The translations under genes were made by a program, and so were the position numbers. The notes under the pieces are model-generated. The model was not told where the DNA came from. It did not search any database and saw only the letters and a list, made by a program, of their open reading frames with translations. From NCBI GenBank assembly GCA_934183165.1, contig CAKPRZ010000017.1, forward strand, positions 1 through 15,906: DNA of 15,906 nucleotides. Direction: 5' to 3'. Below are positions 7,582 through 14,978 of this stretch, piece after piece (position 1 is the stretch's first letter; every line of letters starts with the position of its first letter). The DNA is from an uncultured Bacilli bacterium (GTDB lineage Bacteria > Bacillota_I > Bacilli_A > RF39 > UBA660).

Positions 7582-9342
7582 CTATTTTTCTTCCCTTATA
7601 TAATTAAACAACTCTAGTGCTACATCGCTAGGAAGCACTTCTTCTAATTCTTCTAAACTTGAAGATGAAATTTTTTTTAATGATCCAAAGTGTTTTAATA
7701 ATTTTTTCTTTCTTACATCCCCTATTCCAGGTATTACATCTAACATACTAGAAATCATGCCTTTGCTTTTGATATCTCTATGGTATGTAATAGCATATCT
7801 ATGAACTTCCTCACTAATTTTACTTAAGAATATAAAAAGATTACTGTTTTTATTAATATTAACTTCTTCTTGATTTTCATTAATCAAAACACTTGTTTTG
7901 TGTTTATCATCTTTAGCTAGTCCAACTACTTTTATATTAAGCCCTAAACTATCAATGATTTCTTTTGCAACACCAACTTGTAATTTACCACCGTCTACAA
8001 CAATCAAATCTGGCTTAGTTAAATTTTCCATTAAGACTTTATAATATCTTCTATAAATAACTTCCTTCATTGCTGATAAATCGTCTTTAACTGAAGCATC
8101 TATTTTATACTTACGATATTCTTTTCTATTAGGAAGAAAGTCATCAAAAACAACCATTCCTCCAACGTAATAACTACCAAACAGATGGGAATTATCGAAA
8201 GCTTCAATTCTATGTAATATATCCATATTTAAAATTTTTCTTAATTCATCTTCGGCAAGGAGTCTTTTTTCGTTACTTTTAGTTATTAATTCCTGCTTTT
8301 CATTAAGAACTGTTTTAGCATTCTCATATGCCATATCAAGTAATTTCTTTAATTTTCCTCTTTTAGGAAATACTATTTTTACATTTAAAAACTCTTGTAG
8401 TATTGATAAATCAAATTCGTCAGATATTAATATTTCGTGAGGCAATACACTATTTTTATCATAGAAGTTAATTATATATTCAATGAGACTTTCTTCTACT
8501 TCACCATAGTACTCAAAAATTTTATAATCTCTACCAAATAGTAGTCCACCTCGTATAAAGAAAATAACAACACATAAAAAATTATTCTTATAGTAATAAT
8601 TAATCATATCGAAGTTTTCATTATTGTTTAAGTCTATTTTTTGCTTACTTAGAGTTATTTCAATATCTTCTAGCATTTCCTTTAGTTCAATTGCCTTTTC
8701 AAAATTAAGACTGTCACTTGCTTCTTGCATTTGTTTTTTAATTTTATCAGTTATAAATTCTTTGTTTCCTTTTAAAAATGAAACTATTTCTTTAGACATT
8801 TCACTAGTATCAACCTTAGGATTAATACAGTAACCTAAACACTCACCAATATGATAATACAAGCACTCTTTTTTAGGTGTATTTATACATTTTTTTAAAG
8901 GATAAATTCTATTTAACATTTCTACTGTCTTTTTTGCGGCTTTAACATTTGGAAAAGGTCCAAATAACTTATTTTTATTTTTCTTTCTTTTGACATTTCT
9001 TACAACTTTTAAAAGTGGATAAGGTTTTTCAATAAATTCAATATATGGATAACTTTTATCATCTTTTAATAATATGTTGTACTTGGGATTATATTTTTTA
9101 ATTAAGGTTATTTCCAATATTAATGATTCAATTTCTGTTGAGGTAACTATATATTCAAATCTATCAATGTCATTAACAAGCATCAATGTTTTACCAGTTT
9201 GAACACGATTAAAATAGCTACTTAACCTTCTTTTTAGATTTTTAGCTTTTCCTACATATATTATAATGCCATCTTTATTTTTCATTTGATAGCATCCAGG
9301 TTTTGTTGGTACTAGAGATAATTCTTTAGTAAATTTTTTCAT
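7582..9342 (-). CDS. uvrC: Excinuclease ABC subunit C
   Basis: Makes both incisions in nucleotide excision repair once UvrB is loaded at a lesion. Numbered from the preferred start (586 aa), the GIY-YIG nuclease domain has GCY (Tyr18), YVG (Tyr29), Arg38/39 and Glu77. Four cysteines at 152, 160, 168 and 172 match the UvrC Fe-S cluster pattern. A UVR (UvrB-interaction) helix pair lies at about 200-233. The RNase H-like second nuclease has Asp383 (EAFDNSH), Asp450 (VDGGK) and His514 (EEVHRYA), followed by a tandem helix-hairpin-helix DNA-binding end (534-586). Length is normal. An ATG at 9348 lies only 1 base from the GAGGG ribosome site, whereas the ATG at 9342 lies 7 bases from GAGG, so 9342 is chosen. 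It is the first gene of the minus-strand run, driven from the divergent promoter region at 9362-9390. Confidence 0.97.
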   Translation of the reverse strand: MKKFTKELSLVPTKPGCYQMKNKDGIIIYVGKAKNLKRRLSSYFNRVQTGKTLMLVNDIDRFEYIVTSTEIESLILEITLIKKYNPKYNILLKDDKSYPYIEFIEKPYPLLKVVRNVKRKKNKNKLFGPFPNVKAAKKTVEMLNRIYPLKKCINTPKKECLYYHIGECLGYCINPKVDTSEMSKEIVSFLKGNKEFITDKIKKQMQEASDSLNFEKAIELKEMLEDIEITLSKQKIDLNNNENFDMINYYYKNNFLCVVIFFIRGGLLFGRDYKIFEYYGEVEESLIEYIINFYDKNSVLPHEILISDEFDLSILQEFLNVKIVFPKRGKLKKLLDMAYENAKTVLNEKQELITKSNEKRLLAEDELRKILNMDILHRIEAFDNSHLFGSYYVGGMVVFDDFLPNRKEYRKYKIDASVKDDLSAMKEVIYRRYYKVLMENLTKPDLIVVDGGKLQVGVAKEIIDSLGLNIKVVGLAKDDKHKTSVLINENQEEVNINKNSNLFIFLSKISEEVHRYAITYHRDIKSKGMISSMLDVIPGIGDVRKKKLLKHFGSLKKISSSSLEELEEVLPSDVALELFNYIREEK

Positions 9343-9361
9343 AGTCATCCCTCATTTCATT

Positions 9362-9390
9362 ATTATAGATTAAATTTAAAGCTAAATCTA
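9362..9390 (-). promoter_or_regulatory. Candidate promoter for the uvrC-mutL-parE-parC run
   Basis: On the minus strand a perfect -10 TATAAT (9367-9362) lies 17 bases after a weak TAGATT (9390-9385, 3 of 6 matches to TTGACA). The predicted start site near 9355 leaves a leader of only about 13 bases containing the GAGG ribosome site. It is back-to-back with the stronger rightward promoter at 9400-9428. Confidence 0.5.
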
Positions 9391-9399
9391 GTTTTTTTA

Positions 9400-9428
9400 T
9401 TGACAAAATTAAATTATTATTGTATAAT
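9400..9428 (+). promoter_or_regulatory. Perfect-consensus SigA-type promoter
   Basis: TTGACA at 9400-9405 and TATAAT at 9423-9428 are both exact and separated by exactly 17 bases. The predicted start site is around 9434-9436. Transcription would begin downstream of a potential ATG at 9420, which shows that the following gene starts at 9456. Such a full-consensus promoter predicts high constitutive expression unless a repressor blocks it. Confidence 0.88.
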
Positions 9429-9455
9429 ACCAAATCAAAGAGAGGGGGATTACTC

Positions 9456-9851
9456 ATGAAAGATGTTGAAAGATTAGAAGAGATTATCCATTTTGATATT
9501 GAAAAATTTGGGAAAGGTTTAGATAGCTTGAATAAAGATAAGGTTGATGAAATAACTTCAATTGCTTCTAGTTATTCTTTAGATGGTAGCAATCATCCGG
9601 AAATGTTAACTTTAAGAAATAACTTGATTTTATCAGCTTTAGGTAATAATAAAGATAAAGATGCATTTACTTTAAAGGCTGCTACTCTAGGAATGATCTT
9701 TAATAATGATGAATTCATGGAAGCTATGTTAGAAGATAATTGTGATACTAACCAAGTTGCTTATGCATTTAATACAACACCAGATAATGTTGAAATGTAC
9801 TTGATGTATAAAGCAAAAAAAGAAGAGTTAGAAAAAAATATAGTAAAATAA
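9456..9851 (+). CDS. Unrecognised 131-aa protein, possible ImmA-like tail
   Basis: Small, acidic, soluble protein of 131 residues without signal peptide, membrane segment or clear catalytic motif. The open frame extends to 9420, but the promoter -10 lies inside that extension. AGAGGGGG at 9441-9448, 7 bases before the ATG at 9456, fixes the start. Residues about 73-119 (AATLGMIFNNDEF, then VAYAFNTTPDNVEMYL) resemble by eye the C-terminal part of ImmA/IrrE proteins, where an FAAELLMP-like stretch precedes an HTH-like lA..f.vs...V..rL. The HExxH zinc motif of that family is missing. If the resemblance is real, this is a non-catalytic relative or a small regulator; otherwise it is simply unknown. 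It is transcribed alone between a perfect promoter and a hairpin terminator, divergent from uvrC. Confidence 0.82.
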   Translation: MKDVERLEEIIHFDIEKFGKGLDSLNKDKVDEITSIASSYSLDGSNHPEMLTLRNNLILSALGNNKDKDAFTLKAATLGMIFNNDEFMEAMLEDNCDTNQVAYAFNTTPDNVEMYLMYKAKKEELEKNIVK

Positions 9852-9872
9852 AAGAACGAAAGTTCTTTTTTT
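9851..9872 (+). terminator. Intrinsic terminator with GAAA tetraloop
   Basis: A perfect 7-bp stem (AAAGAAC / GTTCTTT) closed by a GAAA (GNRA-type) tetraloop runs into four further T residues. It overlaps the last base of the TAA stop of the preceding gene. This makes the 131-aa gene a single-gene transcription unit and insulates the yigZ-family gene downstream. Confidence 0.82.
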
Positions 9873-9876
9873 AAGT

Positions 9877-9894
9877 TATAATAAATATGGTGAT
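9877..9894 (+). promoter_or_regulatory. Possible -10 box and GGTGAT ribosome site before yigZ
   Basis: A perfect TATAAT at 9877-9882 is followed by GGTGAT at 9889-9894, just before the ATG at 9898. The -35 position would fall inside the upstream terminator and has no good match. If used, the leader would be about 9 bases. A promoter is needed somewhere after the terminator, which favours this site, but the sequence support is limited. Confidence 0.4.
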
Positions 9895-9897
9895 CTT

Positions 9898-10473
9898 ATG
9901 TTAGTGATTAAAAATAATGTTACAACTAGAATAGAAATTAATAAGTCAATATTTATTACTAAACTAATTAAAGTTAATTCTTTAGAGCAAATCAAACTTG
10001 AATTACAGGCTGTCAAAAAAGAATATAAAGATGCAACCCATTATTGTTATGGATATATTATTGATAATTATCAAAAATCATCAGATGATTCTGAACCTAG
10101 TGGAACAGCAGGTATACCTATCATGGAGGTTTTACTTAAAAATAATTTAACTAATATCTTATGCATTGTTATAAGATATTTTGGAGGAATAAAACTTGGT
10201 AGTGGTGGCTTAATAAGAGCATATTCAAAATCAGTTACTACAGCAATTAATAATGCCGTAGTAACATCATTAATTGATGGTTATATATTAAAGATTAAAT
10301 CTTCATATAAAAATCAAAAAATGTTAGAACAAATAATTAAAAATTACCATTTTGATAAAGAATATAATGAAGAAATAGAATATATAGTGTATGCGGATTC
10401 TAAGTTGTTGAATAAGTTAAAAGAATGTAATATTAAATTTGAAATCAAAGAAAAGACAAAAATAGAGCTTTAA
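9898..10473 (+). CDS. yigZ: YigZ/YvyE (IMPACT) family protein
   Basis: Member of the UPF0029/IMPACT family, represented by E. coli YigZ and B. subtilis YvyE. In eukaryotes the related IMPACT domain acts in translational stress control; the bacterial role is not firmly established, with proposals around nucleic-acid or ribosome-linked functions. The 191-residue product carries both signatures: DDSEPSGTAGIPI at 63-75 and RYFGGIKLGSGGLIRAYS at 93-110. A shorter C-terminal DUF1949-like ferredoxin-fold region ends near 191. Length is slightly under the usual 200-215. The start at 9898 has a GGTGAT ribosome site 3 bases upstream and is the natural family start. It lies between the terminator of the upstream gene and a shared terminator with the convergent SecA-like gene. 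Confidence 0.93.
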   Translation: MLVIKNNVTTRIEINKSIFITKLIKVNSLEQIKLELQAVKKEYKDATHYCYGYIIDNYQKSSDDSEPSGTAGIPIMEVLLKNNLTNILCIVIRYFGGIKLGSGGLIRAYSKSVTTAINNAVVTSLIDGYILKIKSSYKNQKMLEQIIKNYHFDKEYNEEIEYIVYADSKLLNKLKECNIKFEIKEKTKIEL

Positions 10474-10490
10474 CAAAAAAGCCCTATTTT
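10459..10490. terminator. Bidirectional terminator between convergent genes
   Basis: The arms AAAATAG-x-GCTTT and AAAGC-x-CTATTTT pair over 12 bp with one internal mismatch around a 6-base loop. Read rightward it is followed by ATTTTAC (end of yigZ); read leftward by a T-run (end of the SecA-like gene). The hairpin contains the TAA of yigZ and the TAG of the SecA-like gene, so both reading frames end inside it. Confidence 0.75.
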
Positions 10491-13400
10491 ATTTTACTTT
10501 TATTTTCTTTTTCATAGTCAAATTCTGTCATATATTCAGAATCGGATAGTTCAGGTGTTTCTTTTCTTAAATTAGGAGTATATATACTCTGCATTATATT
10601 AACCCAACCAGTTTTTTTACAATCATTATAAATATTGTTTAATTCTAATGAGCGATCATGACTAGTATTTTGTGCTAGTTGATCATTAAAAGCTTGTAAA
10701 GTTATTTGCTCTGAACTATATATAAAATTATTATAAGTATTAGTAACTTCTCTTAGCATTGTTGATTTAACTCGATTGTTAAACTTATCATCACCCATAG
10801 CAAGTTTAGCATTATTAGTTTTTTCATCAACTAATTTTTTTATACTACCCTTAAGATCAGCAACTGTTTCACATTCTAATATATCGCTTTCTTTTACTGC
10901 AATTCCAAAAACATCAGATAAATCGGTAATTGTTTTATTCATATCAATTTTAACACGTTTTAACTTAGTCCTGTCTTTATCTATTTTTTTCTGTTTTTTT
11001 GGAGGAACATTATTTTTTAATGTATCTCTTATAACACAGTTAACCATATTATCTAGGGCTATACTAATATCATCTGTAGCTAAAAGTTGTTTTCTATTTC
11101 TAAGAAGCATAGTGCCTATAGAAGACATAGCAAAATCCATAGTATCATTGGATGCAATTGTTAAATCTTCATCGAATTCTTTTCTTAACTGAGCATCTTC
11201 AATAATTTCAGAGATTCTTCCATCTACTTTATCATGACTATCATCTATACCGTTTTCATCTCTAATCATGCCACTTAGTTCTTCTAATTCTTGTTTATCA
11301 ACACCAATATTTTTTAAATCGTCTAAAGAAGCATAAGTAATCGTCTCTCCTGGTTCTCCCTGTCTACCAACTCTACCACGTAATTGATTATCATTTCTGG
11401 TTGTTTCAAATGGATTAAGTTGAATACATTTAAGACCACCTAATTCATATAATTCTTCTATTTGTTTTTTGCTTTTAATACCATTTCCGCCTAATTTTAT
11501 ATCAGTACCACGTCCTGCCATTTCTGATGCGATAGTAATAGCTCTTTTTTTACCTGCATTAGCAATAATTTTACTTTCTTCTTCTAAATCTTTACCAGCA
11601 ATTAACAAATTAGCATCTTTCTTATCAAGAATTTCTAAATTATCTATAACATCATATAGATATTTAGCCTGTTCATCATTGTCTGTTACTACCAATACTG
11701 GCTGACCCTTTTCATTTGAAGATATAATATCACTCAAAACAGCCGTTAGCTTTTCTTCGTTATCTCTATAAAGTTTAGTTGGATGATCAACTCTTTTATG
11801 AGGCTTTTTGTTTGTTCTACCTTTACTATATTGATAATCCATATTACGAGGAATTTCGCAAGTTTCCATACCATAAATTTCACTAAATGCGCTTTTGTCT
11901 GCAGTACCAGTCATTCCACTTATTTTATCATACCTAGAAAGTAGTGTTCTATTAGTAATAGATGCAAGGGTATTATCTAATAGTCTTTCATTGTTATCTA
12001 ATATAACTCCTAAACCTTCTTTTATTTCAATTGCTTGATGAAGACCATTTGTAAATTTACTGTTTTCCATAATTCTTCCATCTTGTAAGACTACTACTTC
12101 TTCTCTAGCTGTTTTTGGATTAAATCTTATTTGATAATCTTTTCCTTTTTCCATATGATATTTAGCGGTAATTGCATTAGAAACATATTTCCTTATAACT
12201 TGATATTTTTCTTCTGTTAACCATCTCATGTTTATATCAGCAAAATCTGGGTTATCACGACACGCTTTTTCTAACCCAGGTAAAGTCAATAATAATTGTT
12301 CATTTTTTATAACATAATCTTGGTCTTCACTATAATTAGAATTATTTATAAAAAAGTCCTTTAATTGAGTACTAAGTTTAGAAATTTCACCTTTCATTGA
12401 ATAATAGAACAATTGACGTTCACCAAGTTCTGTCAATGATGTTTCATGTGGTCCTACTATAATAGAATATTTGTTGTTGTATTCAGCAGTTTTCTCTTTA
12501 TTAGCTCCAATTAAACACTCATAAACATATTGATTTGGAGCTTCAAATTTATTTTTAGATAATATTTGTTCTAGGGTACGACCCAGCTCTAAATAATACT
12601 TAATTTGTTTATTTTCAAAAGCTTCTCTCCTACTTAAAACATCACCATCATTTTTTAACATATAAGGACTAATAGCATTATCTATTAATACTTGATCTGC
12701 TTCATCAACTATTACAAAGCCCGGTTTTTCTCTTCTTTGAACAATATTATCAGGATCTTTTTCATTTGTATCATATAAATAATCAAAAGCAAAGGCAGTA
12801 CTTGATCCATAAACAATATCACTATTATATGCCTTCTTTTTTTGTTTAGTGTCTTGACCATCTACTAAAGTGCAACCAACACTAAGGCCAAGGGCATTAA
12901 AAATATCTTTATTAGAAGCAGCATCTCTTTGGGCCAGATAATCATTTGGTGTAAATATATCTACTTCTTTTCCCGTTAATGCATTTAAATAAGCAGGTAA
13001 TATGGCTGTGATTGTTTTACCTTCACCAGTATACATCTCAGCAACATTACCATCATTAATAGCTATAGCCCCCATCAATTGAACATCATATGGTTTTATT
13101 TTCTTTACATATTCACACATTGCTTTAACTAATCCATATGCTTGAGGAAGAATCTCTTCCAAAACTTTATCTACGTCTCGACCAGCTTCCAACTCTTTGG
13201 CTATTTTTCTTTTCAAACTATTTGTTTCCGCTATAAAAGTATTTTTAATTAATTTATCTTTTAATTCATCATTAAATATAGTATAAAGATTATTCATTTT
13301 AGTTTGCATCTTACGGAAAGAATCAATAACATTAGCAACATCAATATCAACATCAACATATTTCATAGCTTCTTTTACTGAATCCATTGGATTTTTAGAA

Positions 13401-13909
13401 CTTACTTTTTTGCTTTTGACAAGAGGTATAATAGTTTTTTGCATAATATCATTTAACTCAGGAACAGCACTAGCCCCAAGTATTAGTAATTGCGCTTTTA
13501 TATCTTTATCATCTTTTATTTCATCTATGTTAGTTAGCAAATAATTTGCTTTATCTTCTAAACCACTTTTAGATATAAAAGTTGTATCTTTGCCTAACTT
13601 GCTTAAAACATAATCAAAAACTGTATTTACCGATTTTAAAAATTTAGTGTTTTTGTCTATATTATTAATATCCTCAATAACGCCTAGGAAACGTTCATCT
13701 TCTTCATTCATTTTTGTATCATAAAAGTCCGTTAAATAATAGCGGAGAACATCTGTACCCTCTTCAATACAACGATTAGCTATTTTTGATGTACTATATT
13801 TTGCATTACATATTTGAGCATATTCATCATAATAATCATTAATTATCGATATTATTTTTTCATATTTTTTAATTCTAGCTTTGTTTTCAAATTCTTGATA
13901 AAAATCCAT
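10484..13909 (-). CDS. Divergent SecA-family ATPase with long N-terminal extension
   Basis: A SecA-type preprotein translocase motor, probably an accessory SecA2-like paralogue. It is 1141 residues against roughly 780-900 for known SecA and SecA2. Motor motifs in order: DVQLMGA (275-281), Walker A TGEGKT (294-299), PNDYLAQRDA (321-330), Walker B DEAD (402-405), NGLHQAIEIKEG (621-632), GMTGTA (665-670), MAGRGTD (797-803) and QLRGRVGRQG (842-851), so ATP hydrolysis looks intact. The preprotein-binding region spans about 415-610, with a helical scaffold from about 880. Departures from canonical SecA: about 190 extra, mostly helical N-terminal residues; IDNAISP in place of IDEARTP after Walker B; SKFTNG in place of the usual RWSDG; and no C-terminal CxC zinc motif, the tail being Asp/Glu/Lys-rich. 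The start has AGGAGG 8 bases before the ATG. It has its own promoter behind the recombinase gene. No SecY2, Asp or glycoprotein substrate gene is visible here. Confidence 0.9.
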   Translation of the reverse strand: MDFYQEFENKARIKKYEKIISIINDYYDEYAQICNAKYSTSKIANRCIEEGTDVLRYYLTDFYDTKMNEEDERFLGVIEDINNIDKNTKFLKSVNTVFDYVLSKLGKDTTFISKSGLEDKANYLLTNIDEIKDDKDIKAQLLILGASAVPELNDIMQKTIIPLVKSKKVSSKNPMDSVKEAMKYVDVDIDVANVIDSFRKMQTKMNNLYTIFNDELKDKLIKNTFIAETNSLKRKIAKELEAGRDVDKVLEEILPQAYGLVKAMCEYVKKIKPYDVQLMGAIAINDGNVAEMYTGEGKTITAILPAYLNALTGKEVDIFTPNDYLAQRDAASNKDIFNALGLSVGCTLVDGQDTKQKKKAYNSDIVYGSSTAFAFDYLYDTNEKDPDNIVQRREKPGFVIVDEADQVLIDNAISPYMLKNDGDVLSRREAFENKQIKYYLELGRTLEQILSKNKFEAPNQYVYECLIGANKEKTAEYNNKYSIIVGPHETSLTELGERQLFYYSMKGEISKLSTQLKDFFINNSNYSEDQDYVIKNEQLLLTLPGLEKACRDNPDFADINMRWLTEEKYQVIRKYVSNAITAKYHMEKGKDYQIRFNPKTAREEVVVLQDGRIMENSKFTNGLHQAIEIKEGLGVILDNNERLLDNTLASITNRTLLSRYDKISGMTGTADKSAFSEIYGMETCEIPRNMDYQYSKGRTNKKPHKRVDHPTKLYRDNEEKLTAVLSDIISSNEKGQPVLVVTDNDEQAKYLYDVIDNLEILDKKDANLLIAGKDLEEESKIIANAGKKRAITIASEMAGRGTDIKLGGNGIKSKKQIEELYELGGLKCIQLNPFETTRNDNQLRGRVGRQGEPGETITYASLDDLKNIGVDKQELEELSGMIRDENGIDDSHDKVDGRISEIIEDAQLRKEFDEDLTIASNDTMDFAMSSIGTMLLRNRKQLLATDDISIALDNMVNCVIRDTLKNNVPPKKQKKIDKDRTKLKRVKIDMNKTITDLSDVFGIAVKESDILECETVADLKGSIKKLVDEKTNNAKLAMGDDKFNNRVKSTMLREVTNTYNNFIYSSEQITLQAFNDQLAQNTSHDRSLELNNIYNDCKKTGWVNIMQSIYTPNLRKETPELSDSEYMTEFDYEKENKSKIK

Positions 13910-13917
13910 TATTAAAG

Positions 13918-13967
13918 CCTCCTATACTAAACAATATTATTGTACTATAAATATTTATTTTAATCAA
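13918..13967 (-). promoter_or_regulatory. Promoter and ribosome site of the SecA-like gene
   Basis: On the minus strand TTGATT (13967-13962) and TACAAT (13944-13939) are 17 bases apart, matching 4/6 and 5/6 of the SigA consensus. AGGAGG follows at 13923-13918, 8 bases before the ATG. The -35 begins immediately after the recombinase stop codon. A short dyad ACAAT-ATT-ATTGT (13930-13942) overlaps the -10 and could be an operator or chance. Confidence 0.65.
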
Positions 13968-14846
13968 TTATTTCTTAGCCCTTGGATGGCACCTGAAATA
14001 GACTTCTTTTAATCTATCATTGGTTATATGAGTATATATAGAAGTAGCACTTAAACTGGCATGCCCCAAAAGTTCTTGAACCGTTAAAAGATCACATCCT
14101 TCATTAAGCAAATGAGTAGCAAATGTATGTCGCAACATATGAGGAGATATTTTTTTATCAATTGTAGTTTGCTCTATAATTTTATTTAATATATATCTTA
14201 CTCCCCTTGTAGTTAGCTGTCCTCCTTGATTATTTAAAAACAAAAATTCCTTACCATTAACATTTAATTTTTTATAACCATCTGATAAATATAATTCTAA
14301 TATTTCATTAGCATAATCACCAAATCTTACTACTCTTTCTTTGGCACCTTTTCCTAATATTAAAATTTCAAAACCAGATATATCTGATAGCTTGATATTA
14401 ACCAGTTCAGAAACACGAACACCCGTAGCGTATAAAATTTCTAAAATCAATCTATCTCTTTGACCTAGCGGTGTTCTAATATCAGGAGTTTTAAATAGTT
14501 CCTCTAATTCATTATAATAAAAGAATCTAGGCAAATGCTTTTCTTTTTTAGGAAGAGATATCAAAAGAAATGGATTAGTTTCAACCACATTATTATTCAA
14601 TAAATACTTATAAAAACTTCTAAGTGAACTTATTTTTCTAGAAATAGTTGCATTTTTATTTTTTATTTTATCTAAATGCATTAAGTAAAGTCTAACTAAA
14701 TCATAATTCATCTCATCAAGCTTAATACCTTCGCTATCAAGATAATTTAAATATTCACTAATATCAATATGATAACTGTGAATAGTGTCATCTGAATAAT
14801 TTTTTTGATATTTCAAATAATTTAAAAAATCATCTAAATATTTCAT
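13968..14846 (-). CDS. xerC/D: Tyrosine recombinase XerC/XerD
   Basis: Site-specific recombinase of the XerC/XerD type, which resolves chromosome dimers at dif. The 292-residue protein has the SAM-like core-binding domain at 1-90 and the catalytic domain from about 107. All catalytic residues are present: Arg144 (ATGVRVSEL), Lys166 (GKGAKER), His236 and Arg239 (HMLRHTFATHLL), His262 (LLGHASL) and Tyr171+100, i.e. Tyr271 (SIYTHI). The C-terminus HPRAKK and the length match housekeeping Xer proteins rather than phage integrases, which are usually longer and carry an extra N-terminal arm-binding domain. XerC and XerD cannot be told apart from this sequence alone. AGGAG lies 6 bases before the ATG. 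No dif-like site, att repeats or mobile genes are apparent around it, so I read it as a chromosomal gene. Confidence 0.92.
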   Translation of the reverse strand: MKYLDDFLNYLKYQKNYSDDTIHSYHIDISEYLNYLDSEGIKLDEMNYDLVRLYLMHLDKIKNKNATISRKISSLRSFYKYLLNNNVVETNPFLLISLPKKEKHLPRFFYYNELEELFKTPDIRTPLGQRDRLILEILYATGVRVSELVNIKLSDISGFEILILGKGAKERVVRFGDYANEILELYLSDGYKKLNVNGKEFLFLNNQGGQLTTRGVRYILNKIIEQTTIDKKISPHMLRHTFATHLLNEGCDLLTVQELLGHASLSATSIYTHITNDRLKEVYFRCHPRAKK

Positions 14847-14908
14847 GTTTATCTCCTAATCCAATCTATAGTAAAATTTTTGTAAAAATCACATATATTA
14901 TCATTCAT

Positions 14909-14937
14909 ATAATAGCACACGTACATTAGTTTGTATA
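14909..14937 (-). promoter_or_regulatory. Candidate promoter of the Xer recombinase gene
   Basis: In the 117-base gap before the recombinase, the minus strand carries TATACA (14937-14932, 4/6) and TATTAT (14914-14909, 5/6) at 17-base spacing. The start site would be near 14902 with a leader of about 56 bases. The upstream terminator makes a separate promoter likely, but AT-rich background lowers confidence in this choice. Confidence 0.42.
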
Positions 14938-14947
14938 TATATAAAAT

Positions 14948-14978
14948 AAAAAAATCAGTTCTCTCAACTAATTTTTTT
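14948..14978 (-). terminator. Intrinsic terminator overlapping the end of the 258-aa gene
   Basis: A 13-bp stem (AAAAAAATTAGTT with AACTGATTTTTTT, one G-U wobble) closes a 5-base loop, and the 3' arm ends in seven T residues on the minus strand. The TGA stop of the gene lies at the loop. The A/T tracts also allow partial termination in the opposite direction. Confidence 0.75.

Noticed and set aside
9368..9406. TTGTCA on the minus strand (9406-9401) as the -35 of the uvrC promoter
   Set aside because: It is 33 bases from the TATAAT, about twice the usable spacing.
9420..9455. Twelve-residue N-terminal extension of the 131-aa gene from an ATG at 9420
   Set aside because: The promoter -10 element lies inside it, so transcription starts after that ATG. 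The ATG at 9456 has a proper ribosome site.
4319..11705. Other plus-strand open frames inside parE, mutL, uvrC and the SecA-like gene (4319-4627, 6260-6481, 8624-8833, 10776-11192, 11469-11705)
   Set aside because: They are shadows opposite long conserved genes and show no motif or ribosome site of their own.
13968..14846. Phage or conjugative-element integrase
   Set aside because: Length, C-terminal HPRA ending and lack of att repeats or mobile genes nearby fit a housekeeping Xer recombinase.
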